A stretch of DNA of 64,000 bases from an uncultured Ruminococcus sp. Its GTDB lineage: Bacteria > Bacillota > Clostridia > Oscillospirales > Ruminococcaceae. The position numbers were made by a program, and so were the translations under genes. The stretch spans positions 32,805 through 96,804 of the forward strand of contig CALEPT010000122.1 of the NCBI GenBank assembly GCA_937910385.1. The letters are read 5' to 3'. Below the pieces are notes generated by a model. It was not told where the DNA came from and searched no databases. It saw nothing but the letters and a program-made list of their open reading frames with translations. Below, piece by piece: positions 32,726 to 42,075 of the stretch (within the stretch, counting starts at the first letter, position 1; each line of letters opens with the position of its first letter).

Positions 32726-33080
32726 GGTTATCAGCTCCTTTCCTTTGAGATGAGAGAGGATACTCCGAAGTTTTGTCTCTTCAATTATAACACGCTGTAG
32801 GAGGGAGTTTGGTCAATTTTTTGTGAATTTATTTTTCGGGGGCTCAGTTCCGGATCTATTCCCGGCATAAATGAGCATATTATTCAGAGCCACAAAACTA
32901 TGTAGGTTCGAACCGGTGTGTCCGATCGTAATATATACCAATTTATTCTCGTCAGCGAAAGCAGACTATAAGTTTCGTACAAAGTGAGCGAGTTTACGAG
33001 CAAGAGTGGGGAATGGGATTCAAAAGGGAAATATGTCCCTTATGTGGAGGTCAGGGGACAACGCTCCCTTATGCATAACA
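32726..33080 (+). repeat. Intergenic region with dispersed repeat, copy 3
   Basis: A 388-base gap without a gene. From 32982 it carries AGTGAGCGAGTTTACGAG, then GAATGGGATTCAAAAGGGA...TCCCTTATGTGGAGG and GGGGACAACGCTCCC, matching the copies at 2584 and 13872. The part from 32726 to 32980 upstream of the sigma gene shows no clear structure except a TATAAT-like box on the minus strand near 32785. Confidence 0.6.
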
Positions 33081-33086
33081 AAACAA

Positions 33087-33106
33087 GGGCGGACATAAGT
33101 CCGCCC
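33087..33106 (-). terminator. Intrinsic terminator after the flotillin gene
   Basis: GGGCGGAC / GTCCGCCC stem followed on the minus strand by TTGTTTTGTT, seven bases beyond the stop codon. Confidence 0.8.
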
Positions 33107-33113
33107 TAAAGAA

Positions 33114-34652
33114 TTATAACATAGGCATTTCAAAATCAGGTGTGGGAGTTTCGGGGGTCTCTGCGGGTGCAGGGATATTTGTTTCGGGAGCCGGTGCTGT
33201 CTCCGATGCGGGAGCAGCCTTTGGAGCGGAGCTCACGTCTGCTATCTTACCGCCGAGAAAGCCTGCAAGCAGAGCTCTTATGTCCACGCCCGTAGCCGCG
33301 GTGAGTCCGTCGGTTATTTTTGTGGTGGAGTTTATGATATCTCCGACCAGACGGCTGGAATTACCCTCGCCGTACATGGTTATCTTGTCAACGTTAGCAA
33401 GAGGAGTTGCCGCGTTCTTAACGACCTCGGGAAGAGCCTTGAAGTACATTTCGAGAACGGCAGCCTCGCCGTATTTTTTCATAGCCTCGGCTTTAGCATT
33501 GATACCCTCAGCTTCTGCGAGACCCTTTGCGCGGATAGCGTCGGCTTCCGCCTTACCTACGGCAGCGATACCTTCTGCTTCCTGCATACGTGCGAACTTC
33601 TGAGCCTCGGCTTCAGCCTTCTGAGCTTCAGCCTCCTGTTCACGCTGGAAACGATCAGCTTCGGCGTCCTTTTTCTGCTGATAGAGCTTAGCGTCCGCCT
33701 CCTGCTGAGCCTTATATCTTTCAGCCTCAGCTTTTTTCTTTATCTGAGCCTCAAGAGCCTTTTCTGTTACTTCTGCTTCTCTTGCCTTGAGCTCTACGTC
33801 CTTTTCGGATGCAGCGATGTTGGCATTAGCCTTTGAAACCTCGATGGTCTTACGCTGCTCCTCACGCTGTATTTCGTAAGCTGCATCGGCAATAGCAAGC
33901 TGAGTATCGGCTTCTTTTTTGAGTTCAGCCTGACGAATAGCAAGCTCGTTGTTTTTCTGAGCTATCTCGGTCTCAGAGAGAACCTTTGCGTCATTTGCTT
34001 CCTTCTTTGCCTGAGCTTTGGCGATCTCGATCTCCTTTTCAGACTCGGCACGGGCTATAGCTGCCTTTTTCTGTATCTTTGTAGTATTGTCGATACCGAG
34101 ATTTTCGATAAGATTCTGGTCGTCGGTGAAGTTCTGAACGTTGAAAGAAACTATCTCCAGACCCATTCTGTTGAGGTCGGGGGCAGCGTTTTCCTGAACC
34201 TTTTCAGCAAATGCCTTTCGGTCATTTACCATAGCCTCAAGAGTCATCTGTCCGACGATCTCACGCATATTACCTTCAAGCACCTCGCGTGCTACCTTTG
34301 CTACATACGTAGTATCGCGGTTGAGGAAGTTTTCAGCGCCGAGCTTTATAAGTATCGGGTCGCTTGAGACCTTGACGTTAACGTTTGCGTCAACGTTGAT
34401 GTTTATGTAGTCAGCCGTGGGAACTGCACTCGATGTTTTCACGTCTACTGCTATGAGCTGGAGCTTTAGTTTATCGACGCGCTCAAAGAACGGTATACGT
34501 ATAGTTGCTTTTCCGATTATGATCTTTCGTCTCAAACCGGAGACGATATATGCAGTGTCCGGCGGAGCTTTGATATAGCCGGTAACGATGATCAGAATGA
34601 CGAGAGCCACACCGATCGCGATTGGGATGATAGTTGTCAGATTGAGATCCAT
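33114..34652 (-). CDS. Flotillin-like SPFH-domain membrane protein
   Basis: A 512-residue flotillin. One N-terminal membrane anchor (about 5-25, IIPIAIGVALVILIIVTGY), the SPFH/PHB domain (about 30-210), a very long Ala/Glu/Lys-rich coiled coil (about 215-410, many EAEAQKAEAEAQ-like repeats) and a Pro/Ala-rich C-terminal tail. Bacterial flotillins organise membrane microdomains and scaffold membrane proteins. The start at 34652 has AGGAGGG 7 bases before it; a longer frame begins at 34670. There is no NfeD gene next to it, which often accompanies this family. Confidence 0.93.
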   Translation of the reverse strand: MDLNLTTIIPIAIGVALVILIIVTGYIKAPPDTAYIVSGLRRKIIIGKATIRIPFFERVDKLKLQLIAVDVKTSSAVPTADYININVDANVNVKVSSDPILIKLGAENFLNRDTTYVAKVAREVLEGNMREIVGQMTLEAMVNDRKAFAEKVQENAAPDLNRMGLEIVSFNVQNFTDDQNLIENLGIDNTTKIQKKAAIARAESEKEIEIAKAQAKKEANDAKVLSETEIAQKNNELAIRQAELKKEADTQLAIADAAYEIQREEQRKTIEVSKANANIAASEKDVELKAREAEVTEKALEAQIKKKAEAERYKAQQEADAKLYQQKKDAEADRFQREQEAEAQKAEAEAQKFARMQEAEGIAAVGKAEADAIRAKGLAEAEGINAKAEAMKKYGEAAVLEMYFKALPEVVKNAATPLANVDKITMYGEGNSSRLVGDIINSTTKITDGLTAATGVDIRALLAGFLGGKIADVSSAPKAAPASETAPAPETNIPAPAETPETPTPDFEMPML

Positions 34653-35188
34653 AATAAACCCTCCTGTCATGTTGTGAAACGGTGCTGAGACCTCCTTAGC
34701 ACCATGACAATATTATACAATATCGGGCGATATTTGTCAATATCCGCGCGAACTATACGGCTCGTATAATTGAAGGGTGACGATTTGTGCACTTTATACA
34801 GTTGGAAGCATACTAAAATAAGTTCATTTGAACCTTTGATAAATATTTGCGAACCTAAAGTTGTTTAAACAGCAATATAGTCCGAAATTCCGAAAACATT
34901 CATGGCTATAATTAAATAAAAAAAATATATCAGCCGTGGTGTAAGTTTCAGAAGTCATCGGAAATGATTCTTTTTTGTAATAGTTGACAAATTGCGTGCG
35001 CCATTTTTGTAACACACATACAAAAGCGGGATGCCTAACTAATTATTTAACGCTGAAATTACTTATTTAACATAAAGCGATAAATTGATTATTAGCTGTT
35101 AACTTAATATATAGTGTCGTAAAAAACATAAGATTCTTCTTTCTGTGAGAGATAGAAAACAGAGATCGTGTGAACTCATATTCTGCAT
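34653..35188. other. AT-rich intergenic region, no supported gene
   Basis: About 535 bases between the flotillin and amidase genes. The part near 34652 is the flotillin ribosome binding site. The remainder is AT-rich with short open frames lacking ribosome binding sites. I see no convincing gene, tRNA or repeat. Confidence 0.6.
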
Positions 35189-35836
35189 TCAGCTTTCTAT
35201 GAAATTGATTATCCCCGCATAGAGCGTGAAGGCGACCTTGCTCTGATATTCTTCTGTAGTCAGCAGAGCTGCTTCCTCGGGGTTTGAGAGAAAGCCGCAT
35301 TCTGCCATTACGGTGGGATTCTCACTGTAATAGCAGAGAAATAGTTCCTTGCCGCATTGCTTTATCTCGCGCGTATTGTCCGGCTGCAAAAATTCAACAA
35401 AGCTGTTTTGCAGCGAGCGTGCAAGAGCCTCGCTTTCTTTATTGCTGTTGGAGTAGAACATCTGTGCTCCGCTGTATTTTGGGTCAGTGAATTGATTCTG
35501 GTGGATGGATACACATATTGCGTTAGAGCTTTCATTGAATATGGCGAGTCTGTTGTCCATATCGGAGCTCTTCTGAGCTGCTATACCCTCAATACCGTCA
35601 TCATGAATTGAAATGTCGCTGTCGCGTGTGACTCTGACCTCAAAACCGCTTATTTCGAGTATATCGCGCAGCTTGAGCAATATGTTCAGGTTTATTCCTT
35701 TTTCCGGAATTCCCTCTGCGGTAGTGCAGCCGCCGTCTATACCGCCGTGTGGCGAATCAACTAAAACTAAGTCGGGTTTATGGCTTAAAATAGCCTTTTG
35801 TTGACTTATTATAACACGGCTTTCGGGACTTGTCAA
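35189..35836 (-). pseudogene. N-acetylmuramoyl-L-alanine amidase (Amidase_3), probably 5'-truncated
   Basis: The frame encodes a zinc amidase domain that cuts the sugar-peptide bond of peptidoglycan: DSPHGGIDGGCTTAEGIPEKG (first zinc His and Glu), CVSIHQNQFTD (second His) and the catalytic Glu in PTVMAECGFLSN. It lacks the signal/anchor of CwlD-type enzymes. The only upstream start candidate is a TTG without a ribosome binding site, and that TTG is itself the -35 box of a consensus promoter on this strand. No ATG, GTG or TTG occurs in frame between the predicted transcript start and the HGG motif. So this is either a 5'-truncated relic or uses an unusual start. Confidence 0.7.
35808..35836 (-). 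promoter_or_regulatory. Consensus promoter inside the 5' end of the amidase frame
   Basis: Minus strand TTGACA (35836-35831), 17-base spacer, TATAAT (35813-35808). Transcription would start near 35801, inside the apparent coding sequence. Confidence 0.8.
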
Positions 35837-35892
35837 GAGGTGATGAAACTATTGTAATTAGAAATTGTAAGATCACAATATAGGTGGATAAG

Positions 35893-35920
35893 AAAAAAGG
35901 TCACGTCGTGACCTTTATTG
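35893..35920 (-). terminator. Intrinsic terminator after a small gene
   Basis: AAAGGTCAC / GTGACCTTT with a three-base loop; on the minus strand it is followed by TTTC. An almost identical structure terminates the SulP gene (41787-41813). Confidence 0.8.
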
Positions 35921-36145
35921 TTATAAGACTTTTCCTTCAAGATAGCACTCTCTGATATAATCACGGGGCTGATAATAGAAATCGGTGTTGTAATTTGAAA
36001 TTGCATCACTTACCCATGAATTATATACAGTCATAATAGAACTTGTGTTTATCTCGTCTGACACATCTTCGATCAGTCTTTCATAAACTGCACCGATAAG
36101 GTCGCATAACCCATTGTTTTTAACTTTACTATGGCTTTTGAACAA
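35921..36145 (-). CDS. Small hypothetical protein, possibly a gene remnant
   Basis: A 74-residue frame (MFKSHSKVKNNG ... REYIRECYLEGKVL-like ending) that stops one base before a good terminator, which argues that its 3' end is a real gene end. No ribosome binding site is evident at the ATG and the protein resembles the C-terminal part of something larger. I do not recognise the family. No signal peptide or membrane segment. Confidence 0.35.
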   Translation of the reverse strand: MFKSHSKVKNNGLCDLIGAVYERLIEDVSDEINTSSIMTVYNSWVSDAISNYNTDFYYQPRDYIRECYLEGKVL

Positions 36146-36286
36146 CGAGCATGTCGCTCTGCCGTGGGGGAAATTACAAGAATTAAAATATAAATTGATA
36201 TGTTGTGTCGGGGCATTGCGCCCCGATTTTTACTTTTATGGAATAATATCTTATTATCCGCACACACTAATCCCGAGGTGATAAAA

Positions 36287-36562
36287 ATGGCAAAACAGGG
36301 AATGAAAAGGCCTGATCATACTCATATGCAGCCGAGGAATGACGAGCCGCCCGTACCCGAAATTCAGGGTAAGGCTAAACACGGAAAGGCTCATGAGAAT
36401 CCGGTAATTACAGGCACGTCCGGACAATCGCAGAAGGTGTGGCACAATAAAGGCTACTCCGAGGAGAAACCTATCTCGTCTGCATATAAGGGTATCGACA
36501 ACGATCTTGCCCGGGACAATCTGGAGAATGACATTCCTGCGGCGGACTTGCAGGATATATAA
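36287..36562 (+). CDS. Small hydrophilic hypothetical protein
   Basis: A 91-residue, very hydrophilic protein rich in Pro, Lys, Asn and His (MAKQGMKRPDHTHMQPRN..., ending NDIPAADLQDI), probably disordered. The ribosome binding site is CCGAGGTG, 7 bases before ATG. It lies 53 bases ahead of the Rieske-tailed oxidoreductase and is likely co-transcribed. Function unknown; the composition recalls short CPC-motif-free small proteins found near stress oxidoreductases, but I cannot name it. Confidence 0.65.
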   Translation: MAKQGMKRPDHTHMQPRNDEPPVPEIQGKAKHGKAHENPVITGTSGQSQKVWHNKGYSEEKPISSAYKGIDNDLARDNLENDIPAADLQDI

Positions 36563-36615
36563 AAATATAACGCCATTTGGAGCAGTTCAAATGGCGTTTT
36601 GCAATGGAGGAAACT

Positions 36616-37932
36616 ATGGGATCAGTTTGGAAAGCGAATACAAAACTCACCGAATTCCCGGAACTTAACGGAGACATAAAAACGGACGTACTCATTATCG
36701 GCGGAGGAATTGCGGGAATACTCACCGCATACTTTCTGCACCGGAACGGCGTGAAGTATGTCCTTGTGGAAAAGGACAGAATATGCTCAGGGACTACTCA
36801 GAACACGACGGCGAAGATAACATTTCAACATGGACTTATTTATCAGAAGATTTTGAAAAGCAGCGGGGTTGAAGCTGCTCAGAAATACTTGCAGTTTAAT
36901 AAAATCGCATTTGAAAAGTACGCGGAGCTGTGTAGGAATATCGACTGTGATTATGAGGTCAGGGATAATTATGTGTACTCTGTAAGCGACAGGCAGAAAC
37001 TCGAGAACGAGATGAATACACTGCGTAAAATCGGCTATAAGGCGGAGTTTTGCGAAAGTATTCCAGTACCCGTCAGAACTGTGGGAGCAGTAAAGTTTCC
37101 GAATCAGGCGCAGTTTGCTCCACTGAAATTTATTGCAGCTATTTCGGACGGTCTGAACATTTACGAGAACACTTTTGTGCGTGAAATGATAGGAACGACG
37201 GCAGTCACCGACAAGTGCAAAATTCACGCAAAGAAAGTAATAGTCGCAACTCATTTTCCGTTTATCAACAAGCATGGCAGTTATTTTCTAAAGCTTTATC
37301 AGCACCGTTCTTACGTCATTGCGCTGGAAAACGCTCAGAATGTGGACGGAATGTACGTTGACGACAATCATAAGGGAATGTCGTTCCGTAATTATGGGAA
37401 TCTTCTTTTTATTGGCGGCGGAGGTCATAGAACGGGTGAAAAGGGCGGTAACTGGAATGAACTGCAGAGCTTCGCCAAGCTTCACTATCCTAATGCTAAA
37501 GAAGAATATCACTGGGCTGCGCAGGACTGCATGAGTCTTGACGGAGTGCCGTATATCGGTAGGTATTCACGCAATACACCTGATCTGTACGTGGCAGCAG
37601 GCTTCAACAAATGGGGGATGACAGGAGCTATGGTGTCGGCAATGATACTCAGCGATATGGTCGTGGGAAATCGGAATGAGCTTGCGGATATTTTCAGTCC
37701 GTCAAGGAGTATTATTAAACCGCAGATTCTCATAAACGGCGGAGTTGCAATTAAAAATTTGCTGAATACCACTGCAAGAAGGTGCCCGCACATGGGCTGT
37801 GCGTTAAAGTGGAATTCCGCCGAGCACTCATGGGACTGTGCCTGTCACGGTTCACGCTTTTCCGAAAATGGCAGAGTTCTGGATAATCCGGCAAATGGAG
37901 ATCTGAATAAGTACGAATGTGCTGAGAAATAG
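36616..37932 (+). CDS. FAD-dependent oxidoreductase with C-terminal Rieske domain
   Basis: A 438-residue flavoprotein of the DAO (glycine oxidase-like) family, with the dinucleotide fold at the start (DVLIIGGGIAGILTAYFL) and YIGRYSRNTPDLYVAAGFNKWGMT near the C-terminal part, followed by a Rieske [2Fe-2S] domain (about 370-438): the ligands are visible in RRCPHMGCALKW and WDCACHGSRFSENG. The electron donor or acceptor and the substrate are unknown. The ATG at 36616 follows GGAGG; upstream ATGs have no site. It follows a small hydrophilic gene. Confidence 0.9.
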   Translation: MGSVWKANTKLTEFPELNGDIKTDVLIIGGGIAGILTAYFLHRNGVKYVLVEKDRICSGTTQNTTAKITFQHGLIYQKILKSSGVEAAQKYLQFNKIAFEKYAELCRNIDCDYEVRDNYVYSVSDRQKLENEMNTLRKIGYKAEFCESIPVPVRTVGAVKFPNQAQFAPLKFIAAISDGLNIYENTFVREMIGTTAVTDKCKIHAKKVIVATHFPFINKHGSYFLKLYQHRSYVIALENAQNVDGMYVDDNHKGMSFRNYGNLLFIGGGGHRTGEKGGNWNELQSFAKLHYPNAKEEYHWAAQDCMSLDGVPYIGRYSRNTPDLYVAAGFNKWGMTGAMVSAMILSDMVVGNRNELADIFSPSRSIIKPQILINGGVAIKNLLNTTARRCPHMGCALKWNSAEHSWDCACHGSRFSENGRVLDNPANGDLNKYECAEK

Positions 37933-37973
37933 CAGATCCTGCGCAGTGCCGGGACTTGTTTATATATGTAAAT

Positions 37974-38018
37974 AACCGTCTGGCGGGAACTGATCCGGTC
38001 TCAACAGACGGTTTTTCA
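37974..38018 (+). terminator. Intrinsic terminator after the oxidoreductase gene
   Basis: AACCGTCTG (37974-37982) pairs with CAGACGGTT (38005-38013), followed by TTT. The rest of the 404-base gap up to 38337 contains no gene; an AT-rich stretch near 38220-38300 should hold the promoter of the next gene but no clean -35/-10 pair stands out. Confidence 0.75.
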
Positions 38019-38336
38019 ATAGATTTATATAATATCTTTTTAAGTTGATTTGCCATTTGGCAGATCAACTGGACCTAAGCGGACTTATGGCTGTTTATAG
38101 GCTTTTGTGAGCATATTATATTACGGGGCCTTTGAGGCGTCAAGAAATTCCTTAGCATTACATATCAAATTTTCGGGCAGCCTCGGCTGCCTGACGGGCT
38201 TTCACAGTTTTTACACCTAATTTTCAGTTGCTATACTGATTCCGGCGCATTGTATTAAGCTGTTTTTAAGATATCTGCATTATTATAGGATCATAGGAAA
38301 CAAACAACATTCTCACTGCTATAGGGAGGTATCACT

Positions 38337-39821
38337 ATGAAAAAATACAGAAAATTATCAGCATTCCTTCTTGCGCTTTCACTTTGTGTGAATCTTTATT
38401 CCTGTGGTTCGACTGATCCATCAAGCACGGATTCTTCTGCCGATACGGAGATAACTACAGAGGCTGAAACTGAGACCACTACGGAAACCGAAACAGAGAC
38501 TACCGGCAATGATCGCCCGGGCGATCCTCCGAGCGGTGACAGACCTGATGCTCCGCCTGACGGAAACGGCGGCACACCTCCCGGAGGCGGAGGTCACGGA
38601 GGAAGCAGCAGCGCAGATATTGATTATACAGGCGCAGTCGAGATAACCTCAGCTGATACGCAGTCGGGGCAGAGCTACAACAGCAGCACGGCTGACGAGA
38701 GCGCTCTGCTTATCTCCACTTCCGATGATGTGACAATTACAGATCCGACTGTCACCAAAACAGGCGATTCCGACGGCGGCGACAACTGCAATTTCTACGG
38801 ACTGAATGCGGCGTTTCTCGTCAAGGACGGCGCAAATGTAACTATCACAGGCGGTACTGTCACTTCTGATGCGGACGGCGCAAACGGCGTGTTCTGCTAC
38901 GGAGGAAACGGCGGTCAAAACGGAGCGTCAGGTGACGGCACCACGCTGACGATCCGCAACACTGTCATCAAAACGACCGGCGACGGCTCCGGTGGTATTA
39001 TGACAACAGGCGGCGGTATTACCTACGCCTACGACCTCGATGTTGACACCTCGGGACAATCTTCGGCAGCGATCAGAACCGATCGCGGAGGCGGTACGGT
39101 CTATGTGGACGGCGGTACGTACACCTCTAACGGGCTCGGTTCTCCTGCAATTTATTCCACTGCGGAGATCCATGCTGCAAATGCGACACTGACCTCAAAT
39201 CTTTCCGAGGGCGTTTGTATCGAGGGTAAAAACTCCATTGAGCTGACCGACTGTGACCTTACTGCAAACAATACTCAGTGCAATGGCAACGCAACGTTCT
39301 ATGATACGATAATGATATATCAGTCGATGTCAGGCGATGCAGACAGCGGTACTTCTTCATTCACAATGACAGGCGGCACGCTGACCAGCAAGAACGGTCA
39401 TGTGTTCCACGTCACTAACACCAATGCCGTCATCACGCTCAACGGTGTGAAGATCGTGAACGAGGACAGCGAGAATATTCTTCTCTCCGTATGTGCTGAC
39501 GGTTGGAGCGGTGCAGGCAATGTCGCTACACTGAATGCGGACGGACAGGAGCTTACAGGCATCATCAAGGTCGGCGATGACTCCCAGCTGACACTGAACC
39601 TCACAAACGGTTCAACATTTACAGGTTCCATCGACGGCAGCATCACAAACGCAAAAGGTACGACGGTCTCCACGGAAGTCGGAACAGTTGCAGTCAGCCT
39701 TGACAGCTCCAGCACATGGACGCTGACAGCTGACACCTACATCACTTCCTTTGACGGCGACGTTTCCAATATAATTTCTAACGGTTATACCCTGTACGTG
39801 AACGGAACAGCAATAAACTGA
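38337..39821 (+). CDS. Lipoprotein with right-handed beta-helix-like repeats
   Basis: A 494-residue surface lipoprotein. Lipobox LYSC (Cys23) after a signal peptide; a Thr/Glu-rich stretch (about 36-57) and a Gly/Pro/Asp-rich linker (about 58-92); then many short strands of the pattern VTITGGTVTSD, LTIRNTVIKTT, VYVDGGTYTSN, SFTMTGGTLTSK and LNGVKI, as in right-handed parallel beta-helices. Similar CotH-less beta-helix lipoproteins in gut Clostridia are annotated as adhesin- or carbohydrate-binding-like. No catalytic motif is recognisable. Single gene with a GGGAGGT ribosome binding site and its own terminator. Confidence 0.8.
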   Translation: MKKYRKLSAFLLALSLCVNLYSCGSTDPSSTDSSADTEITTEAETETTTETETETTGNDRPGDPPSGDRPDAPPDGNGGTPPGGGGHGGSSSADIDYTGAVEITSADTQSGQSYNSSTADESALLISTSDDVTITDPTVTKTGDSDGGDNCNFYGLNAAFLVKDGANVTITGGTVTSDADGANGVFCYGGNGGQNGASGDGTTLTIRNTVIKTTGDGSGGIMTTGGGITYAYDLDVDTSGQSSAAIRTDRGGGTVYVDGGTYTSNGLGSPAIYSTAEIHAANATLTSNLSEGVCIEGKNSIELTDCDLTANNTQCNGNATFYDTIMIYQSMSGDADSGTSSFTMTGGTLTSKNGHVFHVTNTNAVITLNGVKIVNEDSENILLSVCADGWSGAGNVATLNADGQELTGIIKVGDDSQLTLNLTNGSTFTGSIDGSITNAKGTTVSTEVGTVAVSLDSSSTWTLTADTYITSFDGDVSNIISNGYTLYVNGTAIN

Positions 39822-39863
39822 ATATAAAAAACAGAGGCGCTCGTAATGTGAGCTCTCAGGCGG

Positions 39864-39896
39864 AAAAAAGTCCGGTTTTGAAGCCGGACTTTTTTT
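39864..39896 (+). terminator. Intrinsic terminator after the beta-helix lipoprotein
   Basis: AAAAAAGTCCGG / CCGGACTTTTTT with a T-rich loop and T7 tail. Confidence 0.92.
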
Positions 39897-40076
39897 ATAA
39901 GATAATCTCTTTGAGAAAGGCTTTACCCTGATAATCAATAATATTCATTGTTATTTCAATATTAATTTATGAACTTCGACAAAATTCTGTTTTCCCATTG
40001 AAATCACCATTTTTTAGTAGTATAATTGTAATCGCGCGTTTGCGCTGATATTTCAATGAATAGAGGTTTTTTGAAT

Positions 40077-41768
40077 ATGGACTCAAAAGCAGTCAGACCA
40101 AGTGAAGAAAAACTCAAGCCGAAGCTTCTTTCGGTGATGAAAAACTATTCGCGTGAGCAGTTCGTCAAGGACGTTGTTTCGGGCATTATCGTAGCTATCA
40201 TCGCCCTGCCGCTCTCGATAGCACTTGCTCTTGCATCGGGAGTCGGTCCTGAGCAGGGACTTTACACTGCGATCGTCGCCGGCTTCATTGTAGCTCTTCT
40301 CGGCGGAAGCCGCATACAGATAGCCGGTCCTACCGCTGCCTTCGCAACGATCGTTGCGGGCATCGTAGCCTCTGAGGGCATGAGCGGACTTGTTATATCC
40401 ACTATCATGGCGGGTGTTCTCATGATAATAATGGGCTTCTGCCGTTTCGGAGCCCTTATAAAATATATTCCCGGCACGATAACCACAGGCTTTACCTTCG
40501 GTATCGCAGTGACCATACTCATCGGTCAGATCAAGGACTTCTTCGGTCTTAAATTCGAGAACGCTCCCGTTGAGACGGTTGACAAGATCGCGGAGGTATT
40601 CAGGTGTATCGGCACCTTCAATCTTTCTGCCATGCTGATAGGCTGCCTTGCACTTGCGATACTCATACTCTGGCCTAAGAAGCTCGAAAAGATACCGGCT
40701 TCGCTGATAGCAGTCATTGTCTGTTCGCTCGTTGTTAACCTTGCAGATGTAAACGTCAACACTATCGGTGACCTTTACTCCATATCATCCGCACCGCCCA
40801 AGTTCTCCGCTCCGGAATTCAGCTTATCAAAGATGAAAGCACTTATGCCGAATGCTGTTACTATCGCGGTCCTTGCCGCAGTCGAGTCGCTCTTATCATG
40901 CGTTGTTTCCGACGGTATGATCGGCTCGAAGCATCGCTCGAACATGGAGCTTATCGCACAGGGTACGGCAAATATCGGCTCAGCTCTGTTCGGCGGTATC
41001 CCCGCGACCGGAGCTATCGCCCGTACTGCTGCAAATGTAAAAAACGGCGGAAGAACGCCTATCGCAGGCATAGTTCATTCTTTAGTAGTTCTTCTGATAC
41101 TCGTATCGCTCATGCCCTATGCAAAACTTATACCTATGCCGACTATCGCCGCGATACTCTTTGTCGTTGCGTACAATATGTGCGGTTGGAAGAACATTGT
41201 CAATACTGTAAAGACCGCGCCAAAGAGTGATGTCCTCGTCCTTTTCGTAACACTGATATTCACTGTTGTGTTCGACCTTGTAGTTGCTATCGGCGTTGGA
41301 CTTGTCCTCGCGGCACTGCTCTTCATGAAGCGTATGGCAGACGTTACCGAGGCACATAACTGGGTGGACATCGACGATGAGGACACCGACCCTGACAACA
41401 TCGCGCTGAAGAAGATACCTGCAAATACCCGTGTGTATGAAATAAACGGTCCGATGTTCTTTGCGGCTTCGGATAAGTACAGATATGTTATTGATGACAA
41501 GACGAAATTCGATATACTCTGTATAAGAATGAGAAATGTCCCGGCTATCGACGCGGCGGGCGTCGAGGCACTCAGCAATATTGTGAAACGATGTGAAAAG
41601 CGCGGGATAAGGGTAATATTCTCTCATGTCAACGAGCAGCCGATGAAGGCAATGAAGAAGGCAGGATTTACAGAACGTGTGGGCAGCGAGAATTTCTGCG
41701 ACCATATCGACACAGCACTTCTCCGCGCAGCCAAGCTTGAAAAGCAGATAGCTGCTTCGAGAGCATAA
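40077..41768 (+). CDS. SulP-family anion transporter with STAS domain
   Basis: A 563-residue SLC26/SulP permease for inorganic anions such as sulfate or bicarbonate. About 11-14 membrane helices (residues 25-425), with VSGIIVAIIALPLSIALALASGVGPEQGLYTAIVAG and the family signature GPTAAFATIVAGIVA, and a cytoplasmic STAS domain (about 440-545) with ILCIRMRNVPAIDAAGVEAL. The STAS loop Asp-Ala-Ala replaces the usual Asp-Ser/Thr, as often in transporters. The start at 40077 is chosen by AGAGG upstream. The transported ion is not determined. Confidence 0.93.
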   Translation: MDSKAVRPSEEKLKPKLLSVMKNYSREQFVKDVVSGIIVAIIALPLSIALALASGVGPEQGLYTAIVAGFIVALLGGSRIQIAGPTAAFATIVAGIVASEGMSGLVISTIMAGVLMIIMGFCRFGALIKYIPGTITTGFTFGIAVTILIGQIKDFFGLKFENAPVETVDKIAEVFRCIGTFNLSAMLIGCLALAILILWPKKLEKIPASLIAVIVCSLVVNLADVNVNTIGDLYSISSAPPKFSAPEFSLSKMKALMPNAVTIAVLAAVESLLSCVVSDGMIGSKHRSNMELIAQGTANIGSALFGGIPATGAIARTAANVKNGGRTPIAGIVHSLVVLLILVSLMPYAKLIPMPTIAAILFVVAYNMCGWKNIVNTVKTAPKSDVLVLFVTLIFTVVFDLVVAIGVGLVLAALLFMKRMADVTEAHNWVDIDDEDTDPDNIALKKIPANTRVYEINGPMFFAASDKYRYVIDDKTKFDILCIRMRNVPAIDAAGVEALSNIVKRCEKRGIRVIFSHVNEQPMKAMKKAGFTERVGSENFCDHIDTALLRAAKLEKQIAASRA

Positions 41769-41786
41769 TTGCAGAAGATACAAAGA

Positions 41787-41813
41787 AAAAAGGTCACATT
41801 GTGACCTTTTTTC
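41787..41813 (+). terminator. Intrinsic terminator after the SulP gene
   Basis: AAAAAAGGTCAC / GTGACCTTTTTT with an ATT loop. Nearly identical to the terminator at 35893-35920. Confidence 0.92.
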
Positions 41814-41921
41814 TGTTATATGGACGCTGCACCTTACACTTATTATATTGCACTTTTAAATCCGAGTCAAGTCATACCTAAGACAAACCGCGCATATTAT
41901 CCAAAGGAAGGAGTGATCACA

Positions 41922-42041
41922 TTGAAAGAAACGATACATACCAAAAGCACATTCAAATCCACCGACGCAGAACGACTGAAAAAGGCCGTGACTGAAAAAA
42001 TCGAGAAGCTCGTCAACGACAAACTGAAGAAAGCAGGCTGA
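41922..42041 (+). CDS. Small basic protein upstream of the serine recombinase
   Basis: A 39-residue lysine-rich protein (KETIHTKSTFKSTDAERLKK..., ending KLVNDKLKKAG) predicted to be one amphipathic helix. It starts with TTG 8 bases after AAGGAG; a GTG 9 bases earlier is possible but too close to the site. It lies 34 bases before the recombinase. Small genes at this position are common in Clostridial serine-recombinase elements; the role is unknown. Confidence 0.6.
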   Translation: MKETIHTKSTFKSTDAERLKKAVTEKIEKLVNDKLKKAG

Positions 42042-42075
42042 CGAATAACACACTATAAACAAGGAGGTGAGGTCA

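Noticed and set aside
34824..35015. A 63-codon open frame in the AT-rich gap before the amidase
   Set aside because: No ribosome binding site, low-complexity composition, no family resemblance.
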